DNA from: Burkholderia aenigmatica
GTDB taxonomy: Bacteria > Pseudomonadota > Gammaproteobacteria > Burkholderiales > Burkholderiaceae
Reading direction: 5' to 3'
DNA length: 64,000 nucleotides
Assembly (NCBI RefSeq): GCF_902499175.1
Contig: NZ_CABVQC010000032.1
Location: 27,975 to 91,974, forward strand
Shown here: positions 53,439-61,816 of the stretch, piece after piece
Numbering within the stretch: the stretch's first letter is position 1
Layout of the letters: each line of letters opens with the position of its first letter
The notes under the pieces: generated by a model
Database searches by the model: none
What the model was told of the DNA's origin: nothing
What the model saw: the letters and a program-made list of their open reading frames with translations, nothing else
Position numbers and translations under genes: made by a program

Positions 53439-54242
53439 TTACTCCGCCGCCGGATGCACGCGGGTGTAACCCTTCAGGATCGGGATCATCTGCGCGTAGA
53501 TCTTCGGGTTCGCGGCGACGATTTCATGGCGATGCAGGAAATCGGCGTCGCCCGTGTAGTTGCCGACGAGGCCGCCGGCCTCGGTGATCAGCAGGCTGCC
53601 CGCTGCCATGTCCCACACGTTGATGCCCTGTTCGAAGAACGCGTCGAGGCGGCCGGCCGCGACGTTTGCGAGATCGAGTGCCGCGGCGCCCGGGCGGCGC
53701 AGGCCCGTGCACGCTTGCGTCATTTCGGCGAAGAGGCGCGCGTAGGCATCGAGGCCGTCCTTTTCGCGGAACGGGAAGCCCGTGCCGACCAGTGCGTCCG
53801 ACAGGCGGTCGCGGCGGCCGACGCGGATGCGGCGGTCGTTCAGGTACGCGCCGCGGCCGCGGGTGGCCGTGAACAGGTCGTTCTTGTTCGGGTCGTAGAC
53901 GACTGCCTGCGTGACGACGCCCTTGTGCTCGAGCGCGATCGATACGCAGTAGTACGGGAAGCCGTGGATGAAGTTGGTCGTGCCGTCGAGCGGATCGATG
54001 ATCCACTTGAATTCGGATTCGTTCTCCGATTCGCCCGATTCTTCCGCGAGGATCGCGTGGTCGGGGTAGGCGGTCTTCAGCGTCTCGATGATCGCGTCTT
54101 CGGCGGCCTTGTCCACTTCGGTGACGAAGTCGTTCTGCTGCTTCTTGCGGATCTCGATCAGGTCGAGATCGAGGGACGCGCGATTGATGATCTGTCCGGC
54201 GCGGCGCGCAGCCTTGACAGCAATGTTGAGCATGGGATGCAT
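53439..54242 (-). CDS. suhB: Inositol-1-monophosphatase family protein SuhB
   Basis: 267 residues from MHPMLNIAVKAARRAGQ (ATG 54242). The lithium-sensitive phosphatase motifs are complete: LAEESGES (Glu), IDPLDGTTNFIHG (metal Asp/substrate), and NVWDMAAGSLLITEAGG. Length equals E. coli SuhB (267), which besides phosphatase activity binds NusA/NusG/RNAP in the rRNA antitermination complex. A minus-strand TAAAAT (54397-54392) may be its -10 box. Confidence 0.95.
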   Translation of the reverse strand: MHPMLNIAVKAARRAGQIINRASLDLDLIEIRKKQQNDFVTEVDKAAEDAIIETLKTAYPDHAILAEESGESENESEFKWIIDPLDGTTNFIHGFPYYCVSIALEHKGVVTQAVVYDPNKNDLFTATRGRGAYLNDRRIRVGRRDRLSDALVGTGFPFREKDGLDAYARLFAEMTQACTGLRRPGAAALDLANVAAGRLDAFFEQGINVWDMAAGSLLITEAGGLVGNYTGDADFLHRHEIVAANPKIYAQMIPILKGYTRVHPAAE

Positions 54243-54522
54243 GAGCCTGGATCCTGTAGCCGGCGGCACGGGCCGCCACGAAGTGGAACAACCGCCCGGC
54301 ACGGCGCAAACGTGGCAGGCGAGGTGAGACGCGAATTGACAAAGAACGGGGTACGACCCGCGCCGCACGGAGTGCGACGCGTAAAGGCATGATTTTATCC
54401 GATTTTCGGCGGTTTCAGGCGACCGGAATACGGGGAAACCCCCACTATCCGTCCGGACGAGTGGGTTTGCCGCGGCGATGGCGATACCATACTGCCATTC
54501 TGATGAACCGAGTCGTATCGTA

Positions 54523-55347
54523 GTGGAAACTCCGCAGAACACCGCCGCGCCGTCCGAGCCGGGCGCGGCCTCGTCCCGGCCGCCGTCCGGCGGCTTCACG
54601 TCCACCCGTTTCGTGCTCGTCGAGCCGAGCCATCCCGGCAATGTCGGGGCGGCCGCCCGCGCGCTGAAGACAATGGGTTTTTCGCGTCTCGTGCTGGTCG
54701 CGCCGCGCGTGCTGCACGTGCAGAGCGATCCCGAGGCGATCGCGATGGCCAGCGGCGCGGACGACGTCCTCGCGTCCGCGCATGTCGTGCCGACGCTCGG
54801 CGACGCGCTGTCCGGCGTTCACTGGTCGATTGCGCTGACCGCGCGCACGCGCGAATACGGGCCGCCGCGTCTCGCGCCGCGTGCGGCTGCCACGCAGGCG
54901 TGCGCACAGGTCGGCACGGGCGACATCGCGCTCGTGTTCGGCAACGAGCGCACGGGCCTCGCGAACGAGCATGTCGAGCAGTGCAGCGCGCTGGCGCACA
55001 TCCCGGCGAACCCGGCCTACAGTTCGCTGAATCTCGCACAGGCCGTGCAGGTGCTGGCGTACGAGCTGCGCGTCGCGTTTCTCGAACAGGCGAGCGAGCC
55101 GTCGGCGCAACCGTCGGGCGAAGCCGGCACGCTTGCGCAGAGCGACGAGATCGAGCGGATGTACGTGCACCTCGAGAACGCGCTGATCGCGCTCGATTTC
55201 CTCGATCCGCGCAACCCGAAGAAGCTGATGCCACGGCTGCGGCGCCTGTTCGCCCGCACGGGCCTCGAGCGCGAGGAGGTCAATATCCTGCGCGGCGTCG
55301 CGAAGCACATCCTGCTGAAATCGGGCAAGCCGGGCGGCGACGCGTAA
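54523..55347 (+). CDS. trmJ: tRNA (cytidine/uridine-2'-O-)-methyltransferase TrmJ
   Basis: 274 residues if started at GTG 54523 (VETPQNTAAPS). An ATG at 54478 is in frame, but the codons between (ATA, TCT, AGT, GTA) are unlike local usage. SPOUT knot motifs: FVLVEPSHPGNVGAAARALKTMGF (motif 1), GDIALVFGNERTGLANEH (motif 2) and IPANPAYSSLNLAQAVQVLAYELR (motif 3). A C-terminal helical extension includes RRLFARTGLEREEVNILRG. TrmJ methylates position 32 of several tRNAs. cysE follows. Confidence 0.92.
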   Translation: METPQNTAAPSEPGAASSRPPSGGFTSTRFVLVEPSHPGNVGAAARALKTMGFSRLVLVAPRVLHVQSDPEAIAMASGADDVLASAHVVPTLGDALSGVHWSIALTARTREYGPPRLAPRAAATQACAQVGTGDIALVFGNERTGLANEHVEQCSALAHIPANPAYSSLNLAQAVQVLAYELRVAFLEQASEPSAQPSGEAGTLAQSDEIERMYVHLENALIALDFLDPRNPKKLMPRLRRLFARTGLEREEVNILRGVAKHILLKSGKPGGDA

Positions 55348-55555
55348 GCGGCCGGTGCACCGGCTGACGGATGTCGCGGCGCGCGGGGAACCTCTCCGCC
55401 GGGCAGGTGCTGCGCCGTCCGCGGGAGTCGCCGCGGCCGATCGCTCCACCTGGTCGACCCTCCCGCAAACGCCCCCGCAGCAAGCGTTCCGCCTGAATAC
55501 CCGCGTCGGCGGCGGGGTGAACGCGCGGGCTCGTGCGGCCGTGCGCGACCCGCCC

Positions 55556-55561
55556 TACAAT
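55556..55561 (+). promoter_or_regulatory. -10 element of cysE
   Basis: TACAAT; it would start a ~79-base leader that contains the GCCGGC triple repeat. No -35 box stands out. Confidence 0.35.
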
Positions 55562-55598
55562 CGCCGAACGTCATAAGTAAATTACCCGGCGCGATAAC

Positions 55599-55633
55599 GG
55601 CCGGCCATTGCCGGCGATGCGCGCCGGCCTTTT
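55599..55633 (+). promoter_or_regulatory. Terminator/attenuator-like leader of cysE
   Basis: Three copies of self-complementary GCCGGC (55600-55605, 55610-55615, 55623-55628) can pair in mutually exclusive hairpins (1:2, 1:3, 2:3). The last copy is followed by CTTTT, 13 bases before the cysE ATG. The layout allows a terminator and an alternative structure. No riboswitch family is recognised. Confidence 0.45.
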
Positions 55634-55646
55634 CCCAGACCACATC

Positions 55647-56420
55647 ATGTTCACGAGACTGCGCGAAGACGTTGCAACGATTCGCGAGCGGGATCCCGCC
55701 GCTCGCAGTGCATGGGAAGTGCTGACCTGTTATCCGGGGTTGCATGCGCTCGTGCTGCATCGTTTCGCGCATGCATGCTGGCGCGTGAAGCGCTACTGGC
55801 TCGCGCGTTTCGCGTCGCAGGCCGGCCGGTTCCTGACGGGCATCGAAATCCACCCCGGTGCGACGATCGGCCGGCGCGTGTTCATCGATCACGGCATGGG
55901 TGTCGTGATCGGCGAGACGGCGATCGTCGGCGACGACTGCACGATCTATCAGGGCGTGACGCTGGGCGGCACGTCGCTCACGCGCGGCGCCAAGCGCCAC
56001 CCGACGCTCGAAGCCGGCGTGATCGTCGGTGCGGGCGCGAAGGTGCTCGGCAGTTTCACCGTCGGGGCGGGCGCGAAGATCGGTTCGAACGCGGTCGTCG
56101 TGAAGCCGGTGCCGGCGGGCGGCACGGCGGTCGGCAATCCGGCGCGCATCGTGATGCCGGCACAGCCGAAGCCGCAGCACGAAGGCGCGGCGTTCTGCGC
56201 ATACGGGATCACGCCGAATGCCGACGATCCGATGTCGCTCGCGATTCACGGGCTGATCGATCACGCGGCGAAGGAAAGCCGCCGCGTCGACGAGATCGTC
56301 GCGGCGCTCGAACGGCTCGGCACGCATCTGGAAACGCTGCAGGGCGCCGACGCGGCGCGCCTCGATCTGCGCCGGCTGTCGGCCGTGCTGGAAGGCAAGT
56401 CGGTCGAACGCCAGGCGTAA
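55647..56420 (+). CDS. cysE: Serine O-acetyltransferase
   Basis: 257 residues from MFTRLREDVATIRERDP (ATG 55647). N-terminal helical SATase domain (AWEVLTCYPGLHALVLHRFAHACW), then left-handed beta-helix hexapeptides (IEIHPGATIGRRVFIDHGMGVVIGE, VTLGGTSLTRGAKRHPTLE, IVGAGAKVLGSF). Catalytic His/Asp are in the IDHGMG and RHPT segments. It forms O-acetylserine, the precursor of cysteine. The C-terminus lacks the GDGI end that docks CysK; the tail here is a ~70-residue helical extension. Its leader carries the hairpin system described separately. Confidence 0.94.
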   Translation: MFTRLREDVATIRERDPAARSAWEVLTCYPGLHALVLHRFAHACWRVKRYWLARFASQAGRFLTGIEIHPGATIGRRVFIDHGMGVVIGETAIVGDDCTIYQGVTLGGTSLTRGAKRHPTLEAGVIVGAGAKVLGSFTVGAGAKIGSNAVVVKPVPAGGTAVGNPARIVMPAQPKPQHEGAAFCAYGITPNADDPMSLAIHGLIDHAAKESRRVDEIVAALERLGTHLETLQGADAARLDLRRLSAVLEGKSVERQA

Positions 56421-56465
56421 TTCAGCGGATGCCCGCGGCCGCCGGTCGGTGAGGCAGCCGCGGCG

Positions 56466-57266
56466 TCAGTCGAGCGGCATCGCGTGGATGCCTTCCGCAT
56501 CGACGCGCAGGTAGCCGCCACGCGGCTTGCCGTGGTCGAGATCCCAGTCGGGCAACACCCAGCGGATGCCGCCCGGTTCGGCGTGGCTCGCGGGGCGGTG
56601 CGTGTGGCCGTGAATGATCACGCTCGCGCGGCTTTTCCGGAACAGCGCGGCCACGCCTTCACGCGTGACATCGTAAATCGCCGAGGCAGGGCGCATCCGG
56701 CCCGCTTCGCTGTTCGAGCGCATGCGCTGCGCGAGCGCGCGGCGCCAGCGGAACGGCCAGGCGAGAAACAACCATTGCGCGACGCGGTTGCGTGCGAAGC
56801 GGCGGAACAGCTGGTAGCCGCGGTCGGCCGTGCATTGCGCGTCGCCGTGCGCGAGCACGATGCGCTGGCCGAACGCCATGATCAGCGAAGGGTCGGGCAG
56901 CAGCATCGCGCCGGCTGCCTTCATGAAGCGCCGGCCGAGCAGGAAATCGCGGTTGCCGTGCATCACGTAGAGCGCGATGCCGCGCTCCGAGAACGTGTGC
57001 ATCAGCGCGGCCATGCGTGCTGCAAACGGATCGTCGTCGAGGATGTCGTCGCCGATCCAGTATTCGAACAGGTCGCCGAGGATGAACACCGAGTCGGCGC
57101 TATCGGCGGTGTATTTCACGAAATGCTCGAACGCGGCGACCGTCTTCGGAATCGCTTCGCTCAGATGCAGATCGGAGAGAAACAGGAACGGGCGTGCGGC
57201 TTGCGCGTATTCGCGCTCGCCCGGCACGCCCGCGGAGACGCTTCGCGGCGGACTCTCCTGCAACAT
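56466..57266 (-). CDS. lpxH: UDP-2,3-diacylglucosamine diphosphatase
   Basis: 266 residues. Calcineurin-like dimetal motifs of LpxH: SDLHLSE, LGDLFEYWIGDD, MHGNRDFLLG (Asn/Arg variant typical of LpxH), LAHGD, and HGHTHRPA. It cleaves UDP-2,3-diacylglucosamine to lipid X in lipid A synthesis, at the inner-membrane cytosolic face. It is the last gene of a minus-strand cluster TPR-ppiA-ppiB-lpxH; gap to ppiB is 23 bp. Confidence 0.95.
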   Translation of the reverse strand: MLQESPPRSVSAGVPGEREYAQAARPFLFLSDLHLSEAIPKTVAAFEHFVKYTADSADSVFILGDLFEYWIGDDILDDDPFAARMAALMHTFSERGIALYVMHGNRDFLLGRRFMKAAGAMLLPDPSLIMAFGQRIVLAHGDAQCTADRGYQLFRRFARNRVAQWLFLAWPFRWRRALAQRMRSNSEAGRMRPASAIYDVTREGVAALFRKSRASVIIHGHTHRPASHAEPGGIRWVLPDWDLDHGKPRGGYLRVDAEGIHAMPLD

Positions 57267-57289
57267 CGAAGTGCCTCCGTAACTGCGCG

Positions 57290-57781
57290 TCAGACCACGA
57301 CGGCCTTTTCGATCACGACGTCGTCAGCCGGCACGTCCTGGTGGAAACCAGCGTTGCCCGTCTTGACGCCCTTGATCTTGTCGACCACGTCCTGGCCTTC
57401 GACGACCTTGCCGAACACCGCGTAGCCCCAGCCCTGCGGCGTCGGCGACGAGTGGTTCAGGAAGTCGTTGTCGTTCACGTTGATGAAGAACTGGGCGGTC
57501 GCCGAGTGCGGATCGTTCGTGCGGGCCATCGCGACCGTGTAGTTGTCGTTCTTCAGGCCGTTGTTCGCCTCGTTGTCGATCGGCGCATCGGTCGGCTTCT
57601 GCTTCAGGCCCGGCTCGAAGCCGCCGCCCTGGATCATGAAGCCGTTGATCACGCGATGGAACACGGTGCCGTCGTAGTGGCCCTTCTTCACGTAGTTCAG
57701 GAAGTTCTCGACCGTCTTCGGTGCCTTCGCGGCGTCGAGCTCGAGCTTGATCACGCCGTGGTTCGTATGCAGTTCAACCAT
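57290..57781 (-). CDS. ppiB: Cytoplasmic cyclophilin-type peptidyl-prolyl isomerase
   Basis: 163 residues, no signal peptide. Cyclophilin active site: FHRVINGFMIQGGGF (catalytic Arg), AMARTNDPHSATAQFFINV, and WGYAVFGKVVEG. Length equals E. coli PpiB (164). Adjacent to a related periplasmic paralogue (57870), suggesting a local duplication retained with different locations. Confidence 0.95.
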   Translation of the reverse strand: MVELHTNHGVIKLELDAAKAPKTVENFLNYVKKGHYDGTVFHRVINGFMIQGGGFEPGLKQKPTDAPIDNEANNGLKNDNYTVAMARTNDPHSATAQFFINVNDNDFLNHSSPTPQGWGYAVFGKVVEGQDVVDKIKGVKTGNAGFHQDVPADDVVIEKAVVV

Positions 57782-57869
57782 GATGAATTCCTTCGGTAAG
57801 GCGGTTTAAATGGCACGCGGCCGGTCGTGCGACGCGGCCGCGTGTGGCGCCGGACGTGCCGGCAGGTTC

Positions 57870-58451
57870 TTACTTCGAGACGACGCTGGCCGATTCGATC
57901 ACGATCGGTTGCGCGGGCACGTCCTGCATCGGGCCGCGCGAGGTCGTCGCGACGCCTTCGATCTTCTTCACGACGTCGAGACCCGACACGACCTTGCCGA
58001 ACACCGCATAGCCGTTGCCGTCCGGGTTCGGGTAGTCGAGGCCGCTGTTGTCGACCGTGTTGATGAAGAACTGCGCGGTGGCCGAGTTCGGATCGCTCGT
58101 GCGTGCCATCGCGATCGTGCCCGTCAGGTTCTTCAGACCATTGCGGCTCTCCAGCGGGATCGGCGCGCGGGTCGGCTTCTCCTCGAAGTTGGTCTTGTAG
58201 CCGCCGCCCTGGATCATGAAGCCCTTGATCACGCGATGGAAGATCGTGCCGTTGTACTGGCCGGCCTTCACGTAATCGAGGAAGTTGGCGACGGACTTCG
58301 GCGCCTTCTCCGGGTAGAGCTCGACGCGGATGTCGCCCTGCGAGGTCTTCAGCTGCACGACGGGGTGCGCGGTAGCCGATTGCGCGAACGCAGGTGCGGT
58401 CGCGGTCGCGAGAAGGGCGGCGCCGCCAAGCGCCAGCAACAGACGTTTCAT
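57870..58451 (-). CDS. ppiA: Periplasmic cyclophilin-type peptidyl-prolyl isomerase
   Basis: 193 residues. Sec signal peptide MKRLLLALGGAALLATATAPAFA, then the cyclophilin domain with FHRVIKGFMIQGGGY, AMARTSDPNSATAQFFINTVDN and GYAVFGKVVSG. Closely similar to the ppiB product just downstream. It catalyses proline isomerisation in the periplasm. Confidence 0.95.
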   Translation of the reverse strand: MKRLLLALGGAALLATATAPAFAQSATAHPVVQLKTSQGDIRVELYPEKAPKSVANFLDYVKAGQYNGTIFHRVIKGFMIQGGGYKTNFEEKPTRAPIPLESRNGLKNLTGTIAMARTSDPNSATAQFFINTVDNSGLDYPNPDGNGYAVFGKVVSGLDVVKKIEGVATTSRGPMQDVPAQPIVIESASVVSK

Positions 58452-58490
58452 TGCGATCCTCAGGTTGGGAGGGAAAGAAGGCCGCGCCGC

Positions 58491-59213
58491 TTATTGCGAC
58501 GGCGCGACGTACGGCGCCGCCAGTGCGCCCGACGGACCGCTGAACTGGAATGTCGGCGACATCGGCAGCGTGGTGGTGCTCACGTTCGCGGCTGCGCGGT
58601 CGGTGTAGTCGCGCGCGGCCGGTGCGGCCGCGCGGGCGTTCGGCGCGGCCTTCGGCGGCGACACGATCTTCTGGAGATCGGCGAGGCGCTGCGCGGTCGC
58701 GCCGCTCGTGCGGCCGAGCGATTGCGCACGCTTGTACGACTCGGCCGCGAGGCGCAGATACAGGTCGCCGAGGTTCTCGTACGCGAGCGAGTAGCTCGGG
58801 TTCGATTGCGTCGCCGTGACGAGCGCGGTGCGCGCTTCGTCGTAACGGCCATGCTTCGCGTAAAGCGCCGCAAGGTTGTTGTACGGCTCGGGCAGTTCGG
58901 GGTACGCCTGCGTGATCGCGACGAACTGCTGGATCGCGTCGTCGTCGCGGTTCAGGCGGGCCAGCACGGTGCCGCGCTTGAACTGCGCCTGCACGTCGTG
59001 CGGGTTCGACGCGATGCGCGCGTCGAGCTGCGCGAGCGCCTGCTTCCACTGCTTGCCGGCGATCGATGCGTCGACTTCGGGCGTGCCGTCGGCGGTGGCC
59101 GGGGCCTTCTGCGCATGCGCCGCGGGGGCCGCGAAAAGCGTCAGCGCGACGCCCATGACGGTGGTCGCAACGAGGGTCGCAGCGCTCTGCGCGCGGCCGC
59201 GATGAGGTTTCAT
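58491..59213 (-). CDS. Exported TPR-repeat protein
   Basis: 240 residues from ATG 59213. Signal peptide (AATLVATTVMGVALTLFAAPAAHA) followed by about three tetratricopeptide repeats: WKQALAQLDARIASNPHDVQAQFKRGTVLARL, DDAIQQFVAITQAYPELPEPYNNLAALYAKHG, YDEARTALVTATQSNPSYSLAYENLGDLYLRLA. The C-terminal ~70 residues is Ala/Pro-rich and low complexity. Probably a periplasmic scaffold. Being 39 bp upstream of the periplasmic cyclophilin suggests a shared folding or envelope role, which is inference. Confidence 0.85.
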   Translation of the reverse strand: MKPHRGRAQSAATLVATTVMGVALTLFAAPAAHAQKAPATADGTPEVDASIAGKQWKQALAQLDARIASNPHDVQAQFKRGTVLARLNRDDDAIQQFVAITQAYPELPEPYNNLAALYAKHGRYDEARTALVTATQSNPSYSLAYENLGDLYLRLAAESYKRAQSLGRTSGATAQRLADLQKIVSPPKAAPNARAAAPAARDYTDRAAANVSTTTLPMSPTFQFSGPSGALAAPYVAPSQ

Positions 59214-59231
59214 AGGCGTAAATCGGAATGT

Positions 59232-59237
59232 TATACT
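59232..59237 (+). promoter_or_regulatory. -10-like element in the TPR / cysS divergent region
   Basis: TATACT on the plus strand, ~210 bases upstream of cysS; the overlapping minus strand reads TATAAC toward the TPR gene. No good -35 for either. Confidence 0.3.
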
Positions 59238-59447
59238 CCGAGCCATTCTAACAAAACGTCTGCGCGTTCCGGCGAGCGGCAGACAGTCTTTCTTAGCCTC
59301 TCGTGGCCGTCACCGCTGTGCTTGCAGCCTGACCGCCCCATGTGATATCGAGGACGCTCGGCCTTGCGCCGCAGCAGATGGTCCGTCCGTTTCGCATGCT
59401 GGGCGAGCTTCGCCAGGGCGGTTTCCTTCGGCTCACGGTTCATCTCT

Positions 59448-60845
59448 ATGGAATCACTGCGCATCTACAACACGCTCGCGCGTGACAAGCAAGTTTTCGT
59501 GCCGCGCCAGTCCGGCGAAGTGCGGATGTACGTATGCGGAATCACCGTATACGACTATTGTCACGTGGGCCACGCGCGCATGCTGGTCGTGTTCGACCTC
59601 GTCCAGCGCTGGTTGCGTGCGATCGGTTACCGGGTCACGTATGTGCGCAACATCACCGACATCGACGACAAGATCATCCGCCGCGCGGTCGAGAACGGCG
59701 AGACGATCAAGTCGCTGACCGACCGGTTCATCGGCGCGATGCACGACGATGAAAGCGCGCTCGGCATCCAGCGGCCCGACATCGAGCCGCGCGCGACGCA
59801 GTTCATTCCGCAGATGCTCGGCATGATCGAGACGCTCGAGACGAACGGCTACGCCTATCAGGCGACCGACGGCGACGTCAATTACTCGGTGCGCAAGTTC
59901 GCGAACTACGGGAAGCTGTCGGGCAAGTCGCTCGACGATCTCCGCGCGGGCGAGCGCGTCGCCGCGAACGACGCGAAGGAAGATCCGCTCGATTTCGTGC
60001 TGTGGAAGCGCGCGAAGCCGGAAGATCCGGAAGGCACGTCGTGGGCGTCGAAGTACGGGATGGGTCGCCCAGGCTGGCACATCGAGTGCTCGGCGATGGG
60101 CTGCACGCTGCTCGGCGAGCATTTCGACATCCACGGTGGCGGGCAGGATCTGCAATTCCCGCACCACGAGAACGAGATCGCGCAGAGCGAAGGCGCGACC
60201 GGCCAGACGTTCGTCAATTACTGGATGCACAACGGCTTCGTGCAGGTCGACAACGAGAAGATGTCGAAATCGCTCGGCAACTTCTTCACGATCCGCGAAG
60301 TGCTCGAGCGCTACGACGCAGAAGTCATGCGCTTCTTCATCGTGCGCACGCACTACCGTTCGCCGCTCAATTACAGCGACGTGCATCTCGACGATGCGCG
60401 CGCGTCGCTCACGCGCCTCTACACCGCGCTGAAGGATGTCGAAGCCGACACGCTCGCGCTCGACTGGAGCGAGCCGCACGCACAGCGTTTCGCGGCTGCG
60501 ATGAACGACGACTTCAACACGCCGGTCGCGGTGGCCACGTTGTTCGAGCTGGCGGGCGAGGTGAATCGCACGCGCGATGCGTCGCTCGCGCGGCAACTGA
60601 AACAGCTGGCGGGCCTGCTCGGCCTGCTGGGCCGCGAACCGCGCGCGTTCCTGCAGCAGGCGTCCGGCGCCGCGCAGGCGAACGGGCTCGCCGCCGACGA
60701 GATCGAAGCGAAGATCGCCGCGCGTGTCGCGGCGAAGCAAGCGAAGGACTATGCCGAAGCGGACCGGATCCGGGCGGAACTGCTCGAGACCGGTATCGCA
60801 CTTGAAGACAAACCGGGCGGATCGACCGAATGGCGTCGCGTATGA
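59448..60845 (+). CDS. cysS: Cysteinyl-tRNA synthetase
   Basis: 465 residues from MESLRIYNTLARDK (ATG 59448). Zinc/active-site motif MYVCGITVYDYCHVGHAR (HIGH version), TDIDDKIIRRA, WHIECSAMG and HGGGQDLQFPHHENE (zinc ligands), and KMSKSLGNF. The C-terminal DALR helical domain and the KQAKDYAEADRIRAELLETGIALEDKPGGSTEW end are canonical. It heads a likely operon cysS-alkA-accA-tilS. Confidence 0.97.
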   Translation: MESLRIYNTLARDKQVFVPRQSGEVRMYVCGITVYDYCHVGHARMLVVFDLVQRWLRAIGYRVTYVRNITDIDDKIIRRAVENGETIKSLTDRFIGAMHDDESALGIQRPDIEPRATQFIPQMLGMIETLETNGYAYQATDGDVNYSVRKFANYGKLSGKSLDDLRAGERVAANDAKEDPLDFVLWKRAKPEDPEGTSWASKYGMGRPGWHIECSAMGCTLLGEHFDIHGGGQDLQFPHHENEIAQSEGATGQTFVNYWMHNGFVQVDNEKMSKSLGNFFTIREVLERYDAEVMRFFIVRTHYRSPLNYSDVHLDDARASLTRLYTALKDVEADTLALDWSEPHAQRFAAAMNDDFNTPVAVATLFELAGEVNRTRDASLARQLKQLAGLLGLLGREPRAFLQQASGAAQANGLAADEIEAKIAARVAAKQAKDYAEADRIRAELLETGIALEDKPGGSTEWRRV

Positions 60846-60888
60846 GCGCGGTGCGTTCCACTGACCGATCCGTCAGGTAGGAGGCAAG

Positions 60889-61713
60889 ATGGCAACGGCC
60901 AGAAAAGCGCCGGTCAGGCGCGCGACCCCGGTCGCCGCGCGTCCGGCAGCCAAGCGCGTGCCGCCGGCGAAGACGGACGCGACGCGCGCCGTGCCGAACG
61001 GCGCGCTCAACGGTCATGCGCAGCCGGCGGCTGCGCTGCCGGCCGCCGACGCGGCCCGCAAGGCCCGTGCGTCCGAAGCGGGCGGCGAGGAGGTGGTCGT
61101 GCGTCCTGCATACTGGGATAAGGCATGCGCCGACCTCGTCAAGCGCGACCGAATCCTGAAGAAACTGATTCCGAAGTTCGGTCCCGCGCATCTCGTGAAG
61201 CGCGGCGACCCGTTCGTCACGCTCGCGCGCTCGGTCGTCGGCCAGCAGATCTCGGTGCCGTCCGCGCAGTCGCTGTGGGCACGCATCGGGGATGCCTGTC
61301 CGAAACTCGCCCCGCAGCCGGTGATCCGGCTCGGCGCGGACAAGCTGATCGCGTGCGGGCTGTCGAAGCGCAAGACGGAATACATCCTCGATCTCGCGCA
61401 GCATTTCGTGTCCGGCGCGCTGCACGTCGACAAATGGACGTCGATGGACGACGAGGACGTGATCGCGGAACTCACGCAGATCCGCGGCATCAGCCGCTGG
61501 ACGGCTGAGATGTTCCTGATCTTCAACCTGTCGCGGCCGGACGTCCTGCCGCTCGACGACCCGGGCCTGATCCGCGCGATCAGCGTCAATTACTTCAGCG
61601 GGGAACCCGTCACGCGCAGCGAGGCGCGCGAGGTTGCGGCCAACTGGGAACCGTGGCGCACCGTCGCGACCTGGTACATGTGGCGCAGCCTCGATGCGCC
61701 CGACGCCGCCTGA
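60889..61713 (+). CDS. DNA-3-methyladenine glycosylase II (AlkA/HhH-GPD)
   Basis: 274 residues with TAGGAGG before the ATG. The HhH-GPD domain spans ~75-265: VTLARSVVGQQISVPSAQSLW, the hairpin LTQIRGISRWTAEMFLIF, and catalytic Asp in RPDVLPLDDPGL. The first ~70 residues are an Ala/Pro/Lys/Arg-rich disordered extension (ARKAPVRRATPVAARPAAKR) absent in the E. coli enzyme. It excises alkylated purines in base-excision repair. No Fe-S cluster Cys are present. Confidence 0.92.
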   Translation: MATARKAPVRRATPVAARPAAKRVPPAKTDATRAVPNGALNGHAQPAAALPAADAARKARASEAGGEEVVVRPAYWDKACADLVKRDRILKKLIPKFGPAHLVKRGDPFVTLARSVVGQQISVPSAQSLWARIGDACPKLAPQPVIRLGADKLIACGLSKRKTEYILDLAQHFVSGALHVDKWTSMDDEDVIAELTQIRGISRWTAEMFLIFNLSRPDVLPLDDPGLIRAISVNYFSGEPVTRSEAREVAANWEPWRTVATWYMWRSLDAPDAA

Positions 61714-61755
61714 GCTGTGGCTATCGGGTTTTAAACATCAATAGTTGAGAGCCGG

Positions 61756-61783
61756 TTTTGAGTGCCGCCCGCGCGGGTAGAAT
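61756..61783 (+). promoter_or_regulatory. Possible accA promoter
   Basis: TTTTGA, 16-bp spacer, TAGAAT, 33 bases before the accA ATG; weak -35. Confidence 0.35.
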
Positions 61784-61816
61784 ACGCGCTGCCGCAAGAC
61801 CCAAGGATTCAAACAC

